Positions 19,087-30,978 are shown, numbered from the stretch's first letter. The stretch is 64,000 nt of DNA from Streptomyces griseochromogenes (GCF_001542625.1 NZ_CP016279.1:9982001-10046000); one strand, 5' to 3'. Notes: a model not told the origin generated them from the letters alone. Numbers and translations: made by a program.

Positions 19087-20943
19087 TCAGCCGCCCGCGC
19101 CGAATGCGAGCAGCAGGTATTCCTTGTAGTCCTTGCTGTCCGACACCTTGTGCGCGAACACCGACGACATGTAGAGCCGGCCCTGTCCGTACAGGAACTC
19201 CGCGTAGTCCGGCAGCATCGTGGTCTCCGCCCGCCGTACGTCCTGCGTGGCCGGGTTCTCCAGCAGCTTGGTCGCCTTGAAGGAGTTCCCGTCGATGCTC
19301 ACGACCTGGCCGCCCTTGTCGTACGGCGGGTGCTTGTAGGCGAGCAGGTTGGGACCGTCCATGCGCAGCGGGGAGAGCGTGTAGCCGTCGCCGGCCTCGG
19401 CGCGCTGGCCGGTCTCCTTGCCGGTGGTCAGGTCGAAGGCGATGATCTCGTTGGTCTGGCTGTACTTGCCGTTGCCGTCGTGTTCCTCGGTCGGCACGTA
19501 CAGCCTGTTGTTGCCGGCGACGATCTGCTTGCAGTCCTCGATGCGGGTGATGCCGTCGCAGCGGCCCCCGTAGGTGTGGCCGGGCGCGGAGATGTGGCTG
19601 AGCAGCTTGCCGGTCTTGTTGTCGATGGAGAAGTAGTCCGAGACCTCGCTGCCGTCGCCCGCGCTGTCACCGACGTCGGCGGCCACCACCAGCGGGTCGG
19701 TCGAGACGACGCTGGCGTACTCGATGCCCGAGGCCATCCTGTACTCGGAGATCACCTTGCCGGACGTCGGGTCGATGTTCTGGATGCGCAGCTGGCGGTT
19801 GTCGTACTCGCCGCACTTGCGGACCGCGACCAGCTTGTTGCCGCCGCCGTACCCGGCGTCGTAGCAGGTGTCCCCCGGCTTCGGCTGCCACAGCAGCTTG
19901 CCGGAGTCGATGTCGAACGCGGCGCCGCCGCCGGTGCTGCCGACCGCGGCGGTGTGCTGGGCGACCGTCACGTTCTCGAAGTCGCTCGGGGAGTCACCGA
20001 CGCCGACCGTCTTGGTCCACAGCTTGGTGCCGTGGTCGAGGTCGATGGCCGCGATCTGGCTGCATCCCGCGCTGGAGTCCTTCCCGGGCATCTTCGGCTG
20101 GAAGATGATCGCGGTCTTGTCGTCCGAGGTGAGGTGCTTGGTGGCCGCGCACACCGGGCCGGGCAGCTTGAGCGTCCACAGCTTGGTGCCCTTGGCGGGG
20201 TCGTAGCCGACGATCTCCGCGATGCCGGTCTTGGCGTACACCTTGTCGGTCAGCCAGGAGCCCGCGGTGACGACGGTGTCGTTCGTCTTGGGCATCGGGA
20301 CCTGGAAGAGGACGTCGGCGGCGGGGTTCGACGGGACCTTCTCCTTGCCGCCGGTGGTTCCCCCGGAGCCGTTCTTGCCGCCCGTGCCGCCGCTGGAGCT
20401 CGCGGTGTCGTCCTTCTTGCCGTCGTCACCGGAGGACTTGGCGTACCAGACACCGCCGGCGACGATCAGGGCGATCACGACGAGCGCCGAGACGATGACG
20501 GCCACCGTGGCGTTGTTGCGCCCGCCGCCGGACAGCGCGGGCTGCGGCGCCGTCGGCGGGACGGGTGCGCCCGGGTAGCCGTACCCCTGCTGCTGGGTGT
20601 ACGAGGCGGGCTGGCCGTACGGGTTCTGCTGGGTGACGGGTGCGCCCGGGTAGCCGTAGCCGGGCTGGGGCGGCTGGGGGGCCTGGGGGTAGCCGTAGCC
20701 GGGCTGCGGCGGCTGGGGGGTCTGCGGGTGGCCGTAGCCGGGCTGCGGCGGCTGCGGTGCCGGGGGCTGCTGGGGGTAGCCGTAACCGGGCTGGGGGCCG
20801 CCCTTCTGGAGGCTCGGCGGAGTCGGGGGCGCCGGCGGCGGGGTGGCCGGGGCCGCGGGCGGCTGGTCCTGGGGCGGACCGAAACCGCCCTGCTGCGGAG
20901 GCTGGTTGGGCGGCTGGTTCGGCGGCGGGGGCGGCTGGGTCAT
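19087..20943 (-). CDS. Membrane-anchored PQQ-type beta-propeller protein (paralogue 1)
   Basis: The 618-aa protein has three parts. The cytosolic N-terminus (~1-140) is rich in Pro, Gln, Gly and Tyr with repeated QPGYGYP units. One transmembrane helix follows (~147-168, VAVIVSALVVIALIVAGGVW). The large exported domain has PQQ/BamB-like propeller blades (repeated G..LWTxxL, KLLWQPKPG). Cys pairs in the propeller suggest disulfides. It is paralogous to the gene 100 bp upstream. No ligand or enzyme motif is seen. Related Streptomyces proteins are annotated only by the propeller fold. Confidence 0.85.
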   Translation of the reverse strand: MTQPPPPPNQPPNQPPQQGGFGPPQDQPPAAPATPPPAPPTPPSLQKGGPQPGYGYPQQPPAPQPPQPGYGHPQTPQPPQPGYGYPQAPQPPQPGYGYPGAPVTQQNPYGQPASYTQQQGYGYPGAPVPPTAPQPALSGGGRNNATVAVIVSALVVIALIVAGGVWYAKSSGDDGKKDDTASSSGGTGGKNGSGGTTGGKEKVPSNPAADVLFQVPMPKTNDTVVTAGSWLTDKVYAKTGIAEIVGYDPAKGTKLWTLKLPGPVCAATKHLTSDDKTAIIFQPKMPGKDSSAGCSQIAAIDLDHGTKLWTKTVGVGDSPSDFENVTVAQHTAAVGSTGGGAAFDIDSGKLLWQPKPGDTCYDAGYGGGNKLVAVRKCGEYDNRQLRIQNIDPTSGKVISEYRMASGIEYASVVSTDPLVVAADVGDSAGDGSEVSDYFSIDNKTGKLLSHISAPGHTYGGRCDGITRIEDCKQIVAGNNRLYVPTEEHDGNGKYSQTNEIIAFDLTTGKETGQRAEAGDGYTLSPLRMDGPNLLAYKHPPYDKGGQVVSIDGNSFKATKLLENPATQDVRRAETTMLPDYAEFLYGQGRLYMSSVFAHKVSDSKDYKEYLLLAFGAGG

Positions 20944-21042
20944 GGCGGGCGTACCTCGGTGAAGCGCTCAGGGCCGGGCGGGCGGGAGAAAAACAGGGCC
21001 GGGCGGGCGGGAGAAAAGGGGAAGAGGAGGACGGGCCGGGGC

Positions 21043-22785
21043 TCAGTTGCCGAAGGCCATCATCAGCTTCTCCTTCGAGTCGTCGTTGCCGGTCAGCCGG
21101 GTGGAGGAGATGAAGAAGCGTCCGTCGGCCCAGTCGATGGCGCCTTGGAAGAAGCCGTTCTCGATCTCGGCGGTGCCCGAGGGGTTCTGCAGCAGCTTGG
21201 CCGGCTTGTGCGAGCCGCCGGTCACCGGGATCGACACGATCTGGCCGCCCGTGTCGTACGACGGCTGCACATAGGCGATGAGCTTGCCGCCCTGCGTCTT
21301 CATCGGGAACATCGACTCGTCCGAGGGCGACTGGACGCGCCACTTCGCCTTGCCGTCGGCGAGGCTGACGGCGACGATCTCGTTGGCGCCGGTCGTCGCG
21401 TTCGTCGGCAGGTAGAGCGTGTCGGCGTCGACGGCGACGCCCTGGCAGCCCTGCAGGTCGCGTTCGAGGATCGCCCAGCCGCAGCGAGGGGCGAACTTCT
21501 CGTTCACCTTGACCTCCGAGCGGAACTTGCCGGTCTTGGTGAAGGTGGAGATGTTCCAGGCCTTCTTGTCCTGGTTGGTCAGGTAGACCACGAGCGGGTC
21601 GAGGGAATAGACCCGCGCGACCGCCCAGCCCTTCTTGACCGGCTGCGTCCACTTGACCTTGCCGGTGGCGGGGTCGAGTTCCTGGATCTCGTCGTGCTCG
21701 TTGCTGCCGCCCGCGCCGCAGGAGGCCACCTGGACGAGCCGGCCCGAGCCGCCGGCGAACGCGGCCGGGAAGCAGGCCGAGCCGTACTTCTCCTTGCTGT
21801 ACAGCTTGCGGCCGCTGTCGATGTCGTACGCCGTGCCCGACTCCGAGCGGCCCACCATCAGCGTCTTGCCGCTGATGGTCAGCTCGACGTTCATCGCGGT
21901 GTCGAACAGCCCGCCGTCGGCGACCTGGCCGCTCCAGCCCTTCTCGCCGGTGCTGAGGTCGATCTGCTGGAGCTGGTTGCATTTGGCACGGCTGCTGACG
22001 CCGTTCATGTACGCCACGACGATCTTGTCGTCGGCCGACTTCTGCGGGGTGACCGCACAGATCTTCTGCGGGAAGGCGATCGGGTCCCAGGCCGAGCTGC
22101 CGTTGCCCGCGTCGTAGGCGAAGACCTGCTTGTACGCCGCCTTCACCGCCGTCTTGCCGGTGATCCACATGCCGGGCGCGTCCGCGCCGGAACCCGGGGC
22201 GTCGGGTGCCGACTTGTACCAGAGCACCTTCGCCTCGCCGGGCTTGCGGCCGTCGTTGAGGTTGTCCGGGTCCGCACCGCCGTTGCCGTTTCCGTTGCCG
22301 GGGTCGACCGGCTTGCCGGAGGAGGAGTGCTTGCCGTCGCCGCTCTTCTCGGCGACCGGCTTCTTCTTGCCGCCGCCGTCGTCGCTCGTGACCACGTAGA
22401 CGGCGCCGCCGATGAGGAGCAGCGCGGCCGCCGCGGCACCGACGATCAGCGCGGTCTTGTGGGACGCCGGCTTGCCACCGGGCGGGGTGCCGGGCGCGCC
22501 CGGGTACTGGGGCTGCCCCGGGTACTGCGGCTGCTGCGGGTAGCCGTAGCCGGGCTGCGCGGCGTACGGGCCGGGTTGCGCGGGCAGGCCGTACGGGCCC
22601 GGCTGCGCGTAGGCGCCGGGCTGCTGGGGGTAGCCGTAGCCGGGCTGGGGCTGAGGTGGCTGAGCCGGTGCCTGGGGCGGGCCGGGCGGCGGAGACGGCG
22701 GGGCGCCGAATCCGCCGCCCTGCGGCGGCTGGTCCTGCGGTGCTCCGAAGCCACCCTGCGGCGGCTGGTCGGGCGGCTGAGTCAT
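21043..22785 (-). CDS. Membrane-anchored PQQ-type beta-propeller protein (paralogue 2)
   Basis: The 580-aa product has the same architecture as its downstream neighbour. A Pro/Gln/Gly/Tyr-rich cytosolic start begins with MTQPPDQPPQGGFGAP, one TM helix lies near residues 112-130 (TALIVGAAAAALLLIGGAVYV), and a beta-propeller exported domain follows. Both share the strings YLPTN/YVPTE and DGPN/GGKLIAY at equivalent places, showing tandem duplication and divergence. The ATG at 22785 has AGCGCTGATG upstream, a weak site. The QPGYGYPQQ repeats make the 5' ends of both genes recombinogenic. Confidence 0.85.
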   Translation of the reverse strand: MTQPPDQPPQGGFGAPQDQPPQGGGFGAPPSPPPGPPQAPAQPPQPQPGYGYPQQPGAYAQPGPYGLPAQPGPYAAQPGYGYPQQPQYPGQPQYPGAPGTPPGGKPASHKTALIVGAAAAALLLIGGAVYVVTSDDGGGKKKPVAEKSGDGKHSSSGKPVDPGNGNGNGGADPDNLNDGRKPGEAKVLWYKSAPDAPGSGADAPGMWITGKTAVKAAYKQVFAYDAGNGSSAWDPIAFPQKICAVTPQKSADDKIVVAYMNGVSSRAKCNQLQQIDLSTGEKGWSGQVADGGLFDTAMNVELTISGKTLMVGRSESGTAYDIDSGRKLYSKEKYGSACFPAAFAGGSGRLVQVASCGAGGSNEHDEIQELDPATGKVKWTQPVKKGWAVARVYSLDPLVVYLTNQDKKAWNISTFTKTGKFRSEVKVNEKFAPRCGWAILERDLQGCQGVAVDADTLYLPTNATTGANEIVAVSLADGKAKWRVQSPSDESMFPMKTQGGKLIAYVQPSYDTGGQIVSIPVTGGSHKPAKLLQNPSGTAEIENGFFQGAIDWADGRFFISSTRLTGNDDSKEKLMMAFGN

Positions 22786-23065
22786 CAGCGCTCTTCCCCC
22801 TCGTTCACTGATTTTTAGCCACGCCCTGAGGTTCGTTCACGGACCCAAGGTCGTACTCAGAAAGTTCTCAGACGGCTCTTTCTATCACCCGGCGCCGACA
22901 GCACACGGGCTCGCATACACCGCTGTTCCCAAGGGAGAACCGGCCCGTGATGCCGCCGTTACGCGCCTTCACGCCCCCTTCACCCGGCGCACGCAACTGC
23001 GTTGCGCGCGGCTGGATCACGCCGCGCGCGCGCCATCGGCGCGCCCTGGTGTGCGCGCTCGCGCC

Positions 23066-24874
<1,809 letters not shown>

Positions 24875-24922
24875 TTCACTCCTGCCCCGGGGGATGGATC
24901 GACCCTCCAGGGTAGTCGGAGG

Positions 24923-26179
24923 TCAGCCCCCGCTCTTCTGCTCCTCCTGACGGCGCCGGTAGTACCGGACCGCGAGCAGCGGCGGCTCCTGCTCGGCGAG
25001 GTCCGGCTCGATGGGACCGATGCGTGTTTCGGCCTCCACGCAGCGCGGGTCGTCGCGGTAGGCCAGGCCGGCAACGGCGTGGATCCGGGTGCGCTGCCGC
25101 TCGTCGCGCGTGAGTTCCAGCAGCGCGTCCCCTATCTCCGGCTCGGGACCTCGATGGTGTTCGAGCCAGTGACACGTCCGGGCGCGCACGTCGGCGTCCG
25201 GGTCACGCGCCAGGTCGAGCAGGGCGGCCAGGCTCTGCGGGCTGAGCCCGTCCGCGTCGGCGTCCAGCAGCTCCGGCACCCAGGAACGGATCCGGGGATC
25301 CGGATGCGCGAGGTAGCGCAGGCCGACCCCCTTGGTCCCCAGGTCTTCGGCCCACGTCAGCGCGTTGAGCAGGACGTCGAGCACCTCCACGTCCCGCTCC
25401 CGTTCGGTCCAGGGGACCAGCTCCCTCGCCCGCTCCAGGAACGGCTGGCCGCCTCCCGCCGGGTCTCCGATGATCAGGGACAGCAGCACGTCGGCGGCGA
25501 AGAGACGGTTCAGCGGGTCGGGGTCGCGGCTCATGTCCTCGGCCGTGGCCCAGGTCTCGTCGTCCAGCCGTTTGCCCAGCGCTGTCACCGTCTCCGTCCA
25601 CGTCTGGTGGTTCCGGTCCGGGTACGCCCGGGCGCGCGCGAGAAGTTCACCGAAGGGCGTGCGCAGCCGGAGCCTGGCCTCCAGGGTGGTGAGGATCGCC
25701 AGGTGTCCGTCGTACAGCGTCTGTCCGCCGAGCGCGAGGCTCTCGTACCAGCAGCCGATCTCGTCGTCCCGTCTGGTCCGCTCGACCGGCCCCGGCAGGC
25801 CGGTCCTGCGGCGCAGTTCGGCCTCCGGGTCGGTCCGCGCCCAGTGGCGGGCCCGGTCCAGCAGCTCCTCGCGGGCCGGGCCGGGACGTTGTACCACCTC
25901 GGGGAACACGGCCCACATCAGCCACAGCGAGCCGCTGTCCACCGCCCGCAGCAGCGGGGTGGTGCCGTCGGGCAGCCTGCGCAGCGGGTCGGCCCCGTAC
26001 TCCACCAGTGCCTCGGCGACCGGATCGTCGTACGCGGCGATCGCCGAGCAGAGCACGGGCAGGCCCGTGCTGTCGTCGAGCGTGTCCGGATCGGCCCCGG
26101 CGTCCAGCAGCTCCCGGACCGGCTCGGCTTCTCCGCGCCGTACGGCTGCGACGAGCCGTCCCCCGTCCTGCCCGCCCAT
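24923..26179 (-). CDS. Ankyrin- and HEAT-repeat protein
   Basis: The 418-aa soluble protein has N-terminal ankyrin repeats (GEAEPVRELLDAGADPD, VAEALVEYGADPLRRLPDGTTPLL, ~15-85) and a C-terminal half of HEAT-like helices (DPLNRLFAADVLLSLI, HPDPRIRSWVPELLD, DPDADVRARTCHWLEHH). It probably acts as a protein-binding scaffold. No catalytic motif is seen. It lies 48 bp upstream of the ABC-F gene on the same strand, so the two are probably cotranscribed. Confidence 0.85.
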   Translation of the reverse strand: MGGQDGGRLVAAVRRGEAEPVRELLDAGADPDTLDDSTGLPVLCSAIAAYDDPVAEALVEYGADPLRRLPDGTTPLLRAVDSGSLWLMWAVFPEVVQRPGPAREELLDRARHWARTDPEAELRRRTGLPGPVERTRRDDEIGCWYESLALGGQTLYDGHLAILTTLEARLRLRTPFGELLARARAYPDRNHQTWTETVTALGKRLDDETWATAEDMSRDPDPLNRLFAADVLLSLIIGDPAGGGQPFLERARELVPWTERERDVEVLDVLLNALTWAEDLGTKGVGLRYLAHPDPRIRSWVPELLDADADGLSPQSLAALLDLARDPDADVRARTCHWLEHHRGPEPEIGDALLELTRDERQRTRIHAVAGLAYRDDPRCVEAETRIGPIEPDLAEQEPPLLAVRYYRRRQEEQKSGG

Positions 26180-26264
26180 GCGTCCGCCCCTCCGGCCGTC
26201 GGCCGCTCCCCCGCGGAACCGGCCGGGCGAGCTTAGAGGGACCCCTGCGGCCGGAGCAGCCGAA

Positions 26265-27176
26265 TTACCGTGCGGCGGGGCCGCCGGTCACCGTGGCACC
26301 CGGCGCGGGCGCCGTCGCCGTGCGCACCGTACGGCAGGTGCCGGAGGCCCGGAGGACGTCGGCGATCTTCGTGGCCGACTCGGGGTCGCGGGCGAGGAAG
26401 GCCGTGGTGGGACCCGAGCCGGAGACGAGCGCGGCGAGGGCGCCCGCGCCGCGGCCCGCGTCGAGGGTGTCGGCCAGCTCGGGGAAGAGGGAGAGCGCGG
26501 CGGGCTGCAGGTCGTTGGAGACGGCGGCCGCGAGCGCCTCGGGGTCGCCCTTGGCGAGCGCGTCGAGCAGGTCGGGCGAGGCGACCGGCTCGGGGATGTC
26601 ACGCCCCTCGGCGAGCCGGTCGAACTCGCGGAAGACGGCCGGGGTCGACAGCCCGCGCTCGGCCATCGCGAACACCCAGTGGAAGGTGCCGCCGACCTCC
26701 AGGGCGGTCAGCTGCTCGCCGCGCCCGGTGCCGAGGGCCGCGCCCCCGACCAGGCTGAAGGGCACGTCGCTGCCCAGGTCTGCGCAGATGGCGAGGAGTT
26801 CGGCGCGGGAGGCGCCGGCGTTCCACAGCGTGTTGCAGGCGAGCAGCGCGCCGGCGCCGTCCGCGCTGCCGCCCGCCATGCCGCCGGCGACCGGGATGTC
26901 CTTGGCGATGTGGATGTGCACGGCCGGCTCGATGCCCCGGCGCCCGGCGAGCGCGACGGCCGCGCGCGCGGCGAGGTTGGTGCCGTCCAGCGGGACCTGG
27001 CCGGCGTCCGGCCCCTCGCAGGTGACGCGCAGCTCGTCCGCCGGGCTCACGGTGACCTCGTCGTAGAGGCCGACGGCGAGGAAGACGTTGGCGAGGTCGT
27101 GGAACCCGTCGGGGCGGGCGGCGCCCACCGCGAGCTGGACGTTGACCTTCGCCGGCACCCGTACCGTGACGCTCAC
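26265..27176 (-). CDS. ispE: 4-diphosphocytidyl-2-C-methyl-D-erythritol kinase
   Basis: IspE phosphorylates CDP-methylerythritol in the MEP route to isoprenoids. The 303-aa GHMP kinase starts [16 protein letters not shown] and carries the ATP loop [16 protein letters not shown] and the C-terminal [13 protein letters not shown]. The GTG at 27176 overlaps the rsmA stop by four bases (GTGA), so expression follows rsmA. The rsmA-ispE pairing next to rpf and tatD is conserved in actinobacteria. Confidence 0.96.
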   Translation of the reverse strand: MSVTVRVPAKVNVQLAVGAARPDGFHDLANVFLAVGLYDEVTVSPADELRVTCEGPDAGQVPLDGTNLAARAAVALAGRRGIEPAVHIHIAKDIPVAGGMAGGSADGAGALLACNTLWNAGASRAELLAICADLGSDVPFSLVGGAALGTGRGEQLTALEVGGTFHWVFAMAERGLSTPAVFREFDRLAEGRDIPEPVASPDLLDALAKGDPEALAAAVSNDLQPAALSLFPELADTLDAGRGAGALAALVSGSGPTTAFLARDPESATKIADVLRASGTCRTVRTATAPAPGATVTGGPAAR

Positions 27177-28042
27177 TTGCCCGCCTTCCCGTGCTCGGCG
27201 ATCCGCGCGAATTCCTGCACCGTCAGTGACTCCCCGCGTGCCTGCGGCGAGACCCCGGCCGCGACCAGGGCGTCCTCGGCGGCCGCCGCGGATCCGGCCC
27301 AGCCGGCCAGTGCCGCCCGCAGGGTCTTGCGGCGCTGCGCGAACGCCGCGTCGACGACCGCGAAGACCTCCTTCTTGGAGGCCGTGGTGTCGATCGGCTC
27401 GGCCCGCCTCACGAGCGAGACCAGGCCGCTGTCGACGTTCGGCGCGGGCCAGAAGACGTTGCGCCCGATGGCACCGGCGCGCTTCACGTCGGCGTACCAG
27501 TTGGCCTTCACGGACGGCACGCCGTACACCTTGTTGCCGGGCGCGGCGGCGAGCCGGTCGGCGACCTCGGACTGGACCATCACGAGGGTGCGCTCGATGC
27601 TCGGGAAGGTGTCGAGCATGTGCAGCAGCACCGGTACGGCCACGTTGTAGGGCAGGTTGGCCACCAGGGCCGTCGGTGCGGGGCCGGGCAGTTCCGTCAC
27701 GTGCATGGCGTCGGAGTGGACCAGCGCGAACCGGTCGGCGCGCTCCGGCATGCGGGCGGCGACGGTGGTGGGCAGCGCGGCGGCCAGCACGTCGTCGATC
27801 TCGACGGCGGTGACCCGGTCGGCGACCTCCAGCAGCGCGAGGGTGAGCGAGCCGAGCCCCGGGCCGACCTCGACGACCACGTCGTCGGGGCGGACCTCGG
27901 CGGTGCGGACGATACGGCGAACGGTGTTCGCGTCGATCACGAAGTTCTGGCCGCGCTGCTTGGTGGGACGGACACCGAGCGCTGCCGCGAGCTCACGGAT
28001 GTCGGCCGGACCGAGGAGGGCGTCGGGGGTGGGGCTGCTCAC
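27173..28042 (-). CDS. rsmA: 16S rRNA (adenine(1518)-N6/adenine(1519)-N6)-dimethyltransferase
   Basis: KsgA/RsmA dimethylates two adjacent adenosines in helix 45 of 16S rRNA late in 30S assembly. The 289-aa protein has [10 protein letters not shown] at the N-terminus, the SAM motif [18 protein letters not shown] and the catalytic NLPYNVAVP. The GTG at 28042 starts MSSPTPDA. A 237-bp gap with a dispersed repeat separates it from rpf upstream. Confidence 0.96.
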   Translation of the reverse strand: MSSPTPDALLGPADIRELAAALGVRPTKQRGQNFVIDANTVRRIVRTAEVRPDDVVVEVGPGLGSLTLALLEVADRVTAVEIDDVLAAALPTTVAARMPERADRFALVHSDAMHVTELPGPAPTALVANLPYNVAVPVLLHMLDTFPSIERTLVMVQSEVADRLAAAPGNKVYGVPSVKANWYADVKRAGAIGRNVFWPAPNVDSGLVSLVRRAEPIDTTASKKEVFAVVDAAFAQRRKTLRAALAGWAGSAAAAEDALVAAGVSPQARGESLTVQEFARIAEHGKAGK

Positions 28043-28141
28043 GGGACAAGGGTACGGGGGTGTGGGGGCCGGGCTTGCCAGGGTGCCGGTGCCGCGGCCG
28101 GGCGGGGGCGGAGTCGCTCACCGGCGCCGGCGGGGCTCCTC

Positions 28142-28190
28142 CTCCGCTCTCGACTTCGCTCGGGCGGGGGGGACCCCCGTCGCCCGCCCG
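28142..28190. repeat. GC-rich dispersed stem-loop element
   Basis: The unit combines a CTCTCGACTTCGCTCGGGCG block with a GGGGGGGACCCCC palindrome and a closing CGCCCG. From memory this combination is common in Streptomyces intergenic DNA. It lies in the 237-bp gap between rpf (upstream) and rsmA. Confidence 0.6.
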
Positions 28191-28279
28191 TGCCGCCTGG
28201 GGGTGCTACAAGGCCCTTGGGACCCGGGGGGAGGCACGTCTGCCCGCAGCTGTGCGGGTTCCGCGTGCACCGGCCGCCG

Positions 28280-29866
28280 TCACTTGTGCAGCCGTCCCCC
28301 GCAGTGCGGCCAGGGACTGGCCCCCCTGCGCACGTACAGCCTCTTCGCGCGGAAGGTCTGCTCCTCCGCCGTCGCGTCCTGCGGGCGTCCGAGGCCGCCG
28401 AGGCTGTGCCAGGTGCGCGCGTCGAACTGGTAGAGCCCGCCGTACGTCCCCGAGGGGTCGACGGCGCCCGGGCGTCCGCCGGACTCGCAGACGGCGAGTC
28501 CGTGCCAGTCGAGGTGGTCGGCGCCCTGCACGGACTTCGGCCGGGGCTTGGTGCCCACCTTCACCACCTGCTTGCTCGGCTTGCGCACCACCTCGGACTT
28601 CTCCTTGCGCGGCTTCTCCTGGACGCCGTTGACGGTGCGCAGCAGATAGGTGATCCGCCGCAGCCCGGGCTGCCCGGGCCACTCGATGACCTCGGTGCCC
28701 TTGAAGAGGGTGGGGTCCTCGGTCCGCTCCACCGCGAACGGGATCAGTTCCTCCCGCACCTCGGTCACGCCGGTCACCCTCAGCACGGTCACCGTCTGTC
28801 CGTCGCGCGGGAAGCTCCCGAGCGGGACGGAGGTGGTGTCCTGCCGGCGCAGGGAGATGCCCGCCTCTTCGACGGCCTCGCGGACGGTGGCCGCGTTGGT
28901 GCGGATGGTGCGGGTGTGGCCGTCCGCCATGACCGTGACGGCGCGCTCGGTGCGTACGTCGAGCGTGAGCCCGGTGCGGCCGATGCCCTGGGAGCGCGAG
29001 GCCGACAGATACGCGCCCTCCGCACGCACCCCCAGCTCCCTGAGCGCCCCGTCCACCGTGTGCGCCGTCGTCCACACCTCGTGCCGCTGGCCGTCCAGCG
29101 TGAGCCGTACGGGGCGCCCGTAGTGCACCGCGACCTGGTCGCCGCTGGCGAGCGCCGTGCCGGGGGCGGGCACCACCATGTCGTGCGCCCCTACCTGCAC
29201 GTCCTCCGCGGCCAGCAGTTCCGACACGTCGTCGGTGAAGGTGTGCAACGTGCGCTGTTTGCCGTCGACGCTCAGCTCGACCGTCTTGTCCTTGGCGACG
29301 AAGGCGGTGGTGCCGCCGGCGAGGAACGCGACGACCAGCGCCTGCGGCAGCAGACGGCGCATGGTGGACTCCGGACGCTCGGGGGTACGCGCCCTGCGCC
29401 GGCGCGGGGCCCGCCTGCTCGCCCTGCGGCGCACCCGCAGCTCGCCCGCCCCTTCACCCGTCTCGCCCATGTCTTCGCAGAACGGGCTCGCCTCGTCGTA
29501 GAGCGCGCCGCTCTCGCCGTGGAACGGGCCCATCTCGTCGTAGGGCGCGCTCTCCTCTTCCTGGAGCGCGCCTTCCGCGTCCTCGAACGGGCTGGTGCTC
29601 TGCCTCGGCAGTACCGGCTCGCTCACCCGCGCGTACCCCGGTGTCCGCGTCGGCAGCTGCGCCGGCTCGGGTGCCTGCGCCTCGTACGCGGGCCGGTAGG
29701 TGTCGTGGTGCGCCACCCCGTACGCGCTTCCGTAGCCGACCCCGTACGCGACCGTCTCCGCGTCGTGCATGCCGGGCCACGTACCGTCGTGCGCGCCGCC
29801 TGGCGGGCCGTCCGGTGCGCTGTAGGGGCCATACGCCTCATACGTCTCGTACTGCGACTTGCTCAC
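28280..29866 (-). CDS. rpfB: Resuscitation-promoting factor with DUF348 and G5 domains (RpfB-like)
   Basis: Rpf proteins are secreted or anchored muralytic enzymes that cleave peptidoglycan to restart growth from dormancy or spores. The 528-aa product has a long acidic/Tyr-rich cytosolic start, a TM segment (LLPQALVVAFLAGGTTAFVA), three DUF348 repeats (ELSVDGKQRTLHTF, RLTLDGQRHEVWTT, AVTVMADGHTRTI), a G5 domain and the C-terminal Rpf domain. The catalytic Glu is in AVCESGGRPG and TYGGLYQFDARTWHS follows. The GTG at 29866 has GGAG 9 bases upstream. The syntenic M. tuberculosis gene is rpfB; I recall the S. coelicolor one being called rpfE. Confidence 0.92.
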   Translation of the reverse strand: MSKSQYETYEAYGPYSAPDGPPGGAHDGTWPGMHDAETVAYGVGYGSAYGVAHHDTYRPAYEAQAPEPAQLPTRTPGYARVSEPVLPRQSTSPFEDAEGALQEEESAPYDEMGPFHGESGALYDEASPFCEDMGETGEGAGELRVRRRASRRAPRRRRARTPERPESTMRRLLPQALVVAFLAGGTTAFVAKDKTVELSVDGKQRTLHTFTDDVSELLAAEDVQVGAHDMVVPAPGTALASGDQVAVHYGRPVRLTLDGQRHEVWTTAHTVDGALRELGVRAEGAYLSASRSQGIGRTGLTLDVRTERAVTVMADGHTRTIRTNAATVREAVEEAGISLRRQDTTSVPLGSFPRDGQTVTVLRVTGVTEVREELIPFAVERTEDPTLFKGTEVIEWPGQPGLRRITYLLRTVNGVQEKPRKEKSEVVRKPSKQVVKVGTKPRPKSVQGADHLDWHGLAVCESGGRPGAVDPSGTYGGLYQFDARTWHSLGGLGRPQDATAEEQTFRAKRLYVRRGASPWPHCGGRLHK

Positions 29867-30021
29867 GCCGACACGCTCCAGAGAGCCAGAGGGGTCCGGA
29901 TCGGGCCCCCAGAACCTAGCGGAGCACCGGTCACTCTCCAAAGCGGCACGACTACACAGGGTGGCGGCGAGGCTCCGCGGTGCCAGGGTGGCGTTATCGC
30001 CCAGTGATGATCCGTATACTC

Positions 30022-30927
30022 TCAGTAATCAAAAGCCCGGGCCGTGTTCGCGCCCAGGGCCGTCGCCAGCGCGTCCTCGTCGATGCCGCGCACGGCGGCC
30101 ATCGCACGCACCGTGACCGGAACGAGATACGGAGCGTTGGGCCGTCCGCGGTACGGCGCCGGGGTCAGGAAGGGCGCGTCGGTCTCCACGAGGACCAGTT
30201 CCAGCGGGGCGACGGCGAGCGCGTCCCGCAGATTCTGGGCGTTCTTGAAGGTGACGTTGCCGGCGAAGGACATGAAGTATCCCTCGCGGGCGCAGATCGC
30301 GGCCATCTCGGCGTCACCGGAGTAGCAGTGGAAGACGGTGCGCTCGGGAGCGCCCTCCTCCTTCAGGACGCGCAGGACGTCCGCGTGCGCGTCGCGGTCG
30401 TGGATGACGAGGGCCTTGCCGTGCCGCTTGGCGATCTCGATGTGGGCGCGGAAGGACCGCTCCTGCGCCGCCTTGCCCTCGGGGCCGGTGCGGAAGTAGT
30501 CGAGGCCGGTCTCGCCGACGCCCCTGACGTGGGGCAGGGCGGCGAGCCGGTCGATCTCCGCGAGGGCCTCGTCCAGCGCGGCGTCCCCGCCCGGCACGCG
30601 GGCCCCCTGCCGCGACCAGCCGTCGGGGTCGCCGTGCACGATGCGCGGGGCCTCGTTGGGGTGGAGGGCGACGGCCGCGTGGACGTTCTCGTACGCGGCG
30701 GCCGTCTCGGCGGCCCACTGCGAGCCCTTGATGTCGCAGCCGACCTGGACGACCGTCGTCACGCCCACCGACGCGGCCTTGGCGAGGCCTTCGCCGACCG
30801 TGCCGGACTGCATGTCGAGGTGGGTGTGGGAGTCGGCGACGGGCACCCGGAGGGGAGCCGGGAGCGGCGGCGCCGCGCTCTTGTCGTTCTTGTCGTGCTG
30901 GGCGGCACGGCCAGCGTTCGAAGGCAT
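30022..30927 (-). CDS. tatD: TatD-family metal-dependent DNase
   Basis: The 301-aa TIM-barrel hydrolase has the metal motif ADSHTHLD, the central ETGLDYFR, VIHDRDAH, TVFHCYSG and the late LVETDAPFL. These positions supply the His, Glu and Asp ligands of TatD nucleases, which act in DNA repair and degradation. It lies upstream of rpf on the same strand in the conserved tatD-rpf-rsmA-ispE order. Confidence 0.95.
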   Translation of the reverse strand: MPSNAGRAAQHDKNDKSAAPPLPAPLRVPVADSHTHLDMQSGTVGEGLAKAASVGVTTVVQVGCDIKGSQWAAETAAAYENVHAAVALHPNEAPRIVHGDPDGWSRQGARVPGGDAALDEALAEIDRLAALPHVRGVGETGLDYFRTGPEGKAAQERSFRAHIEIAKRHGKALVIHDRDAHADVLRVLKEEGAPERTVFHCYSGDAEMAAICAREGYFMSFAGNVTFKNAQNLRDALAVAPLELVLVETDAPFLTPAPYRGRPNAPYLVPVTVRAMAAVRGIDEDALATALGANTARAFDY

Positions 30928-30978
30928 GCCCCGATCCTACGAAAGGGGCATGCCCGGCCGGCCGGTGCGGCCGAGGGG

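Noticed and set aside
18787..22818. A 1343-codon + strand open frame opposite the PQQ genes
   Set aside because: It is antisense to two proteins with clear domains and TM helices. High GC at third codon positions in real genes commonly keeps the opposite frame open. Its composition is Val/Gly/Arg-rich with no motif.
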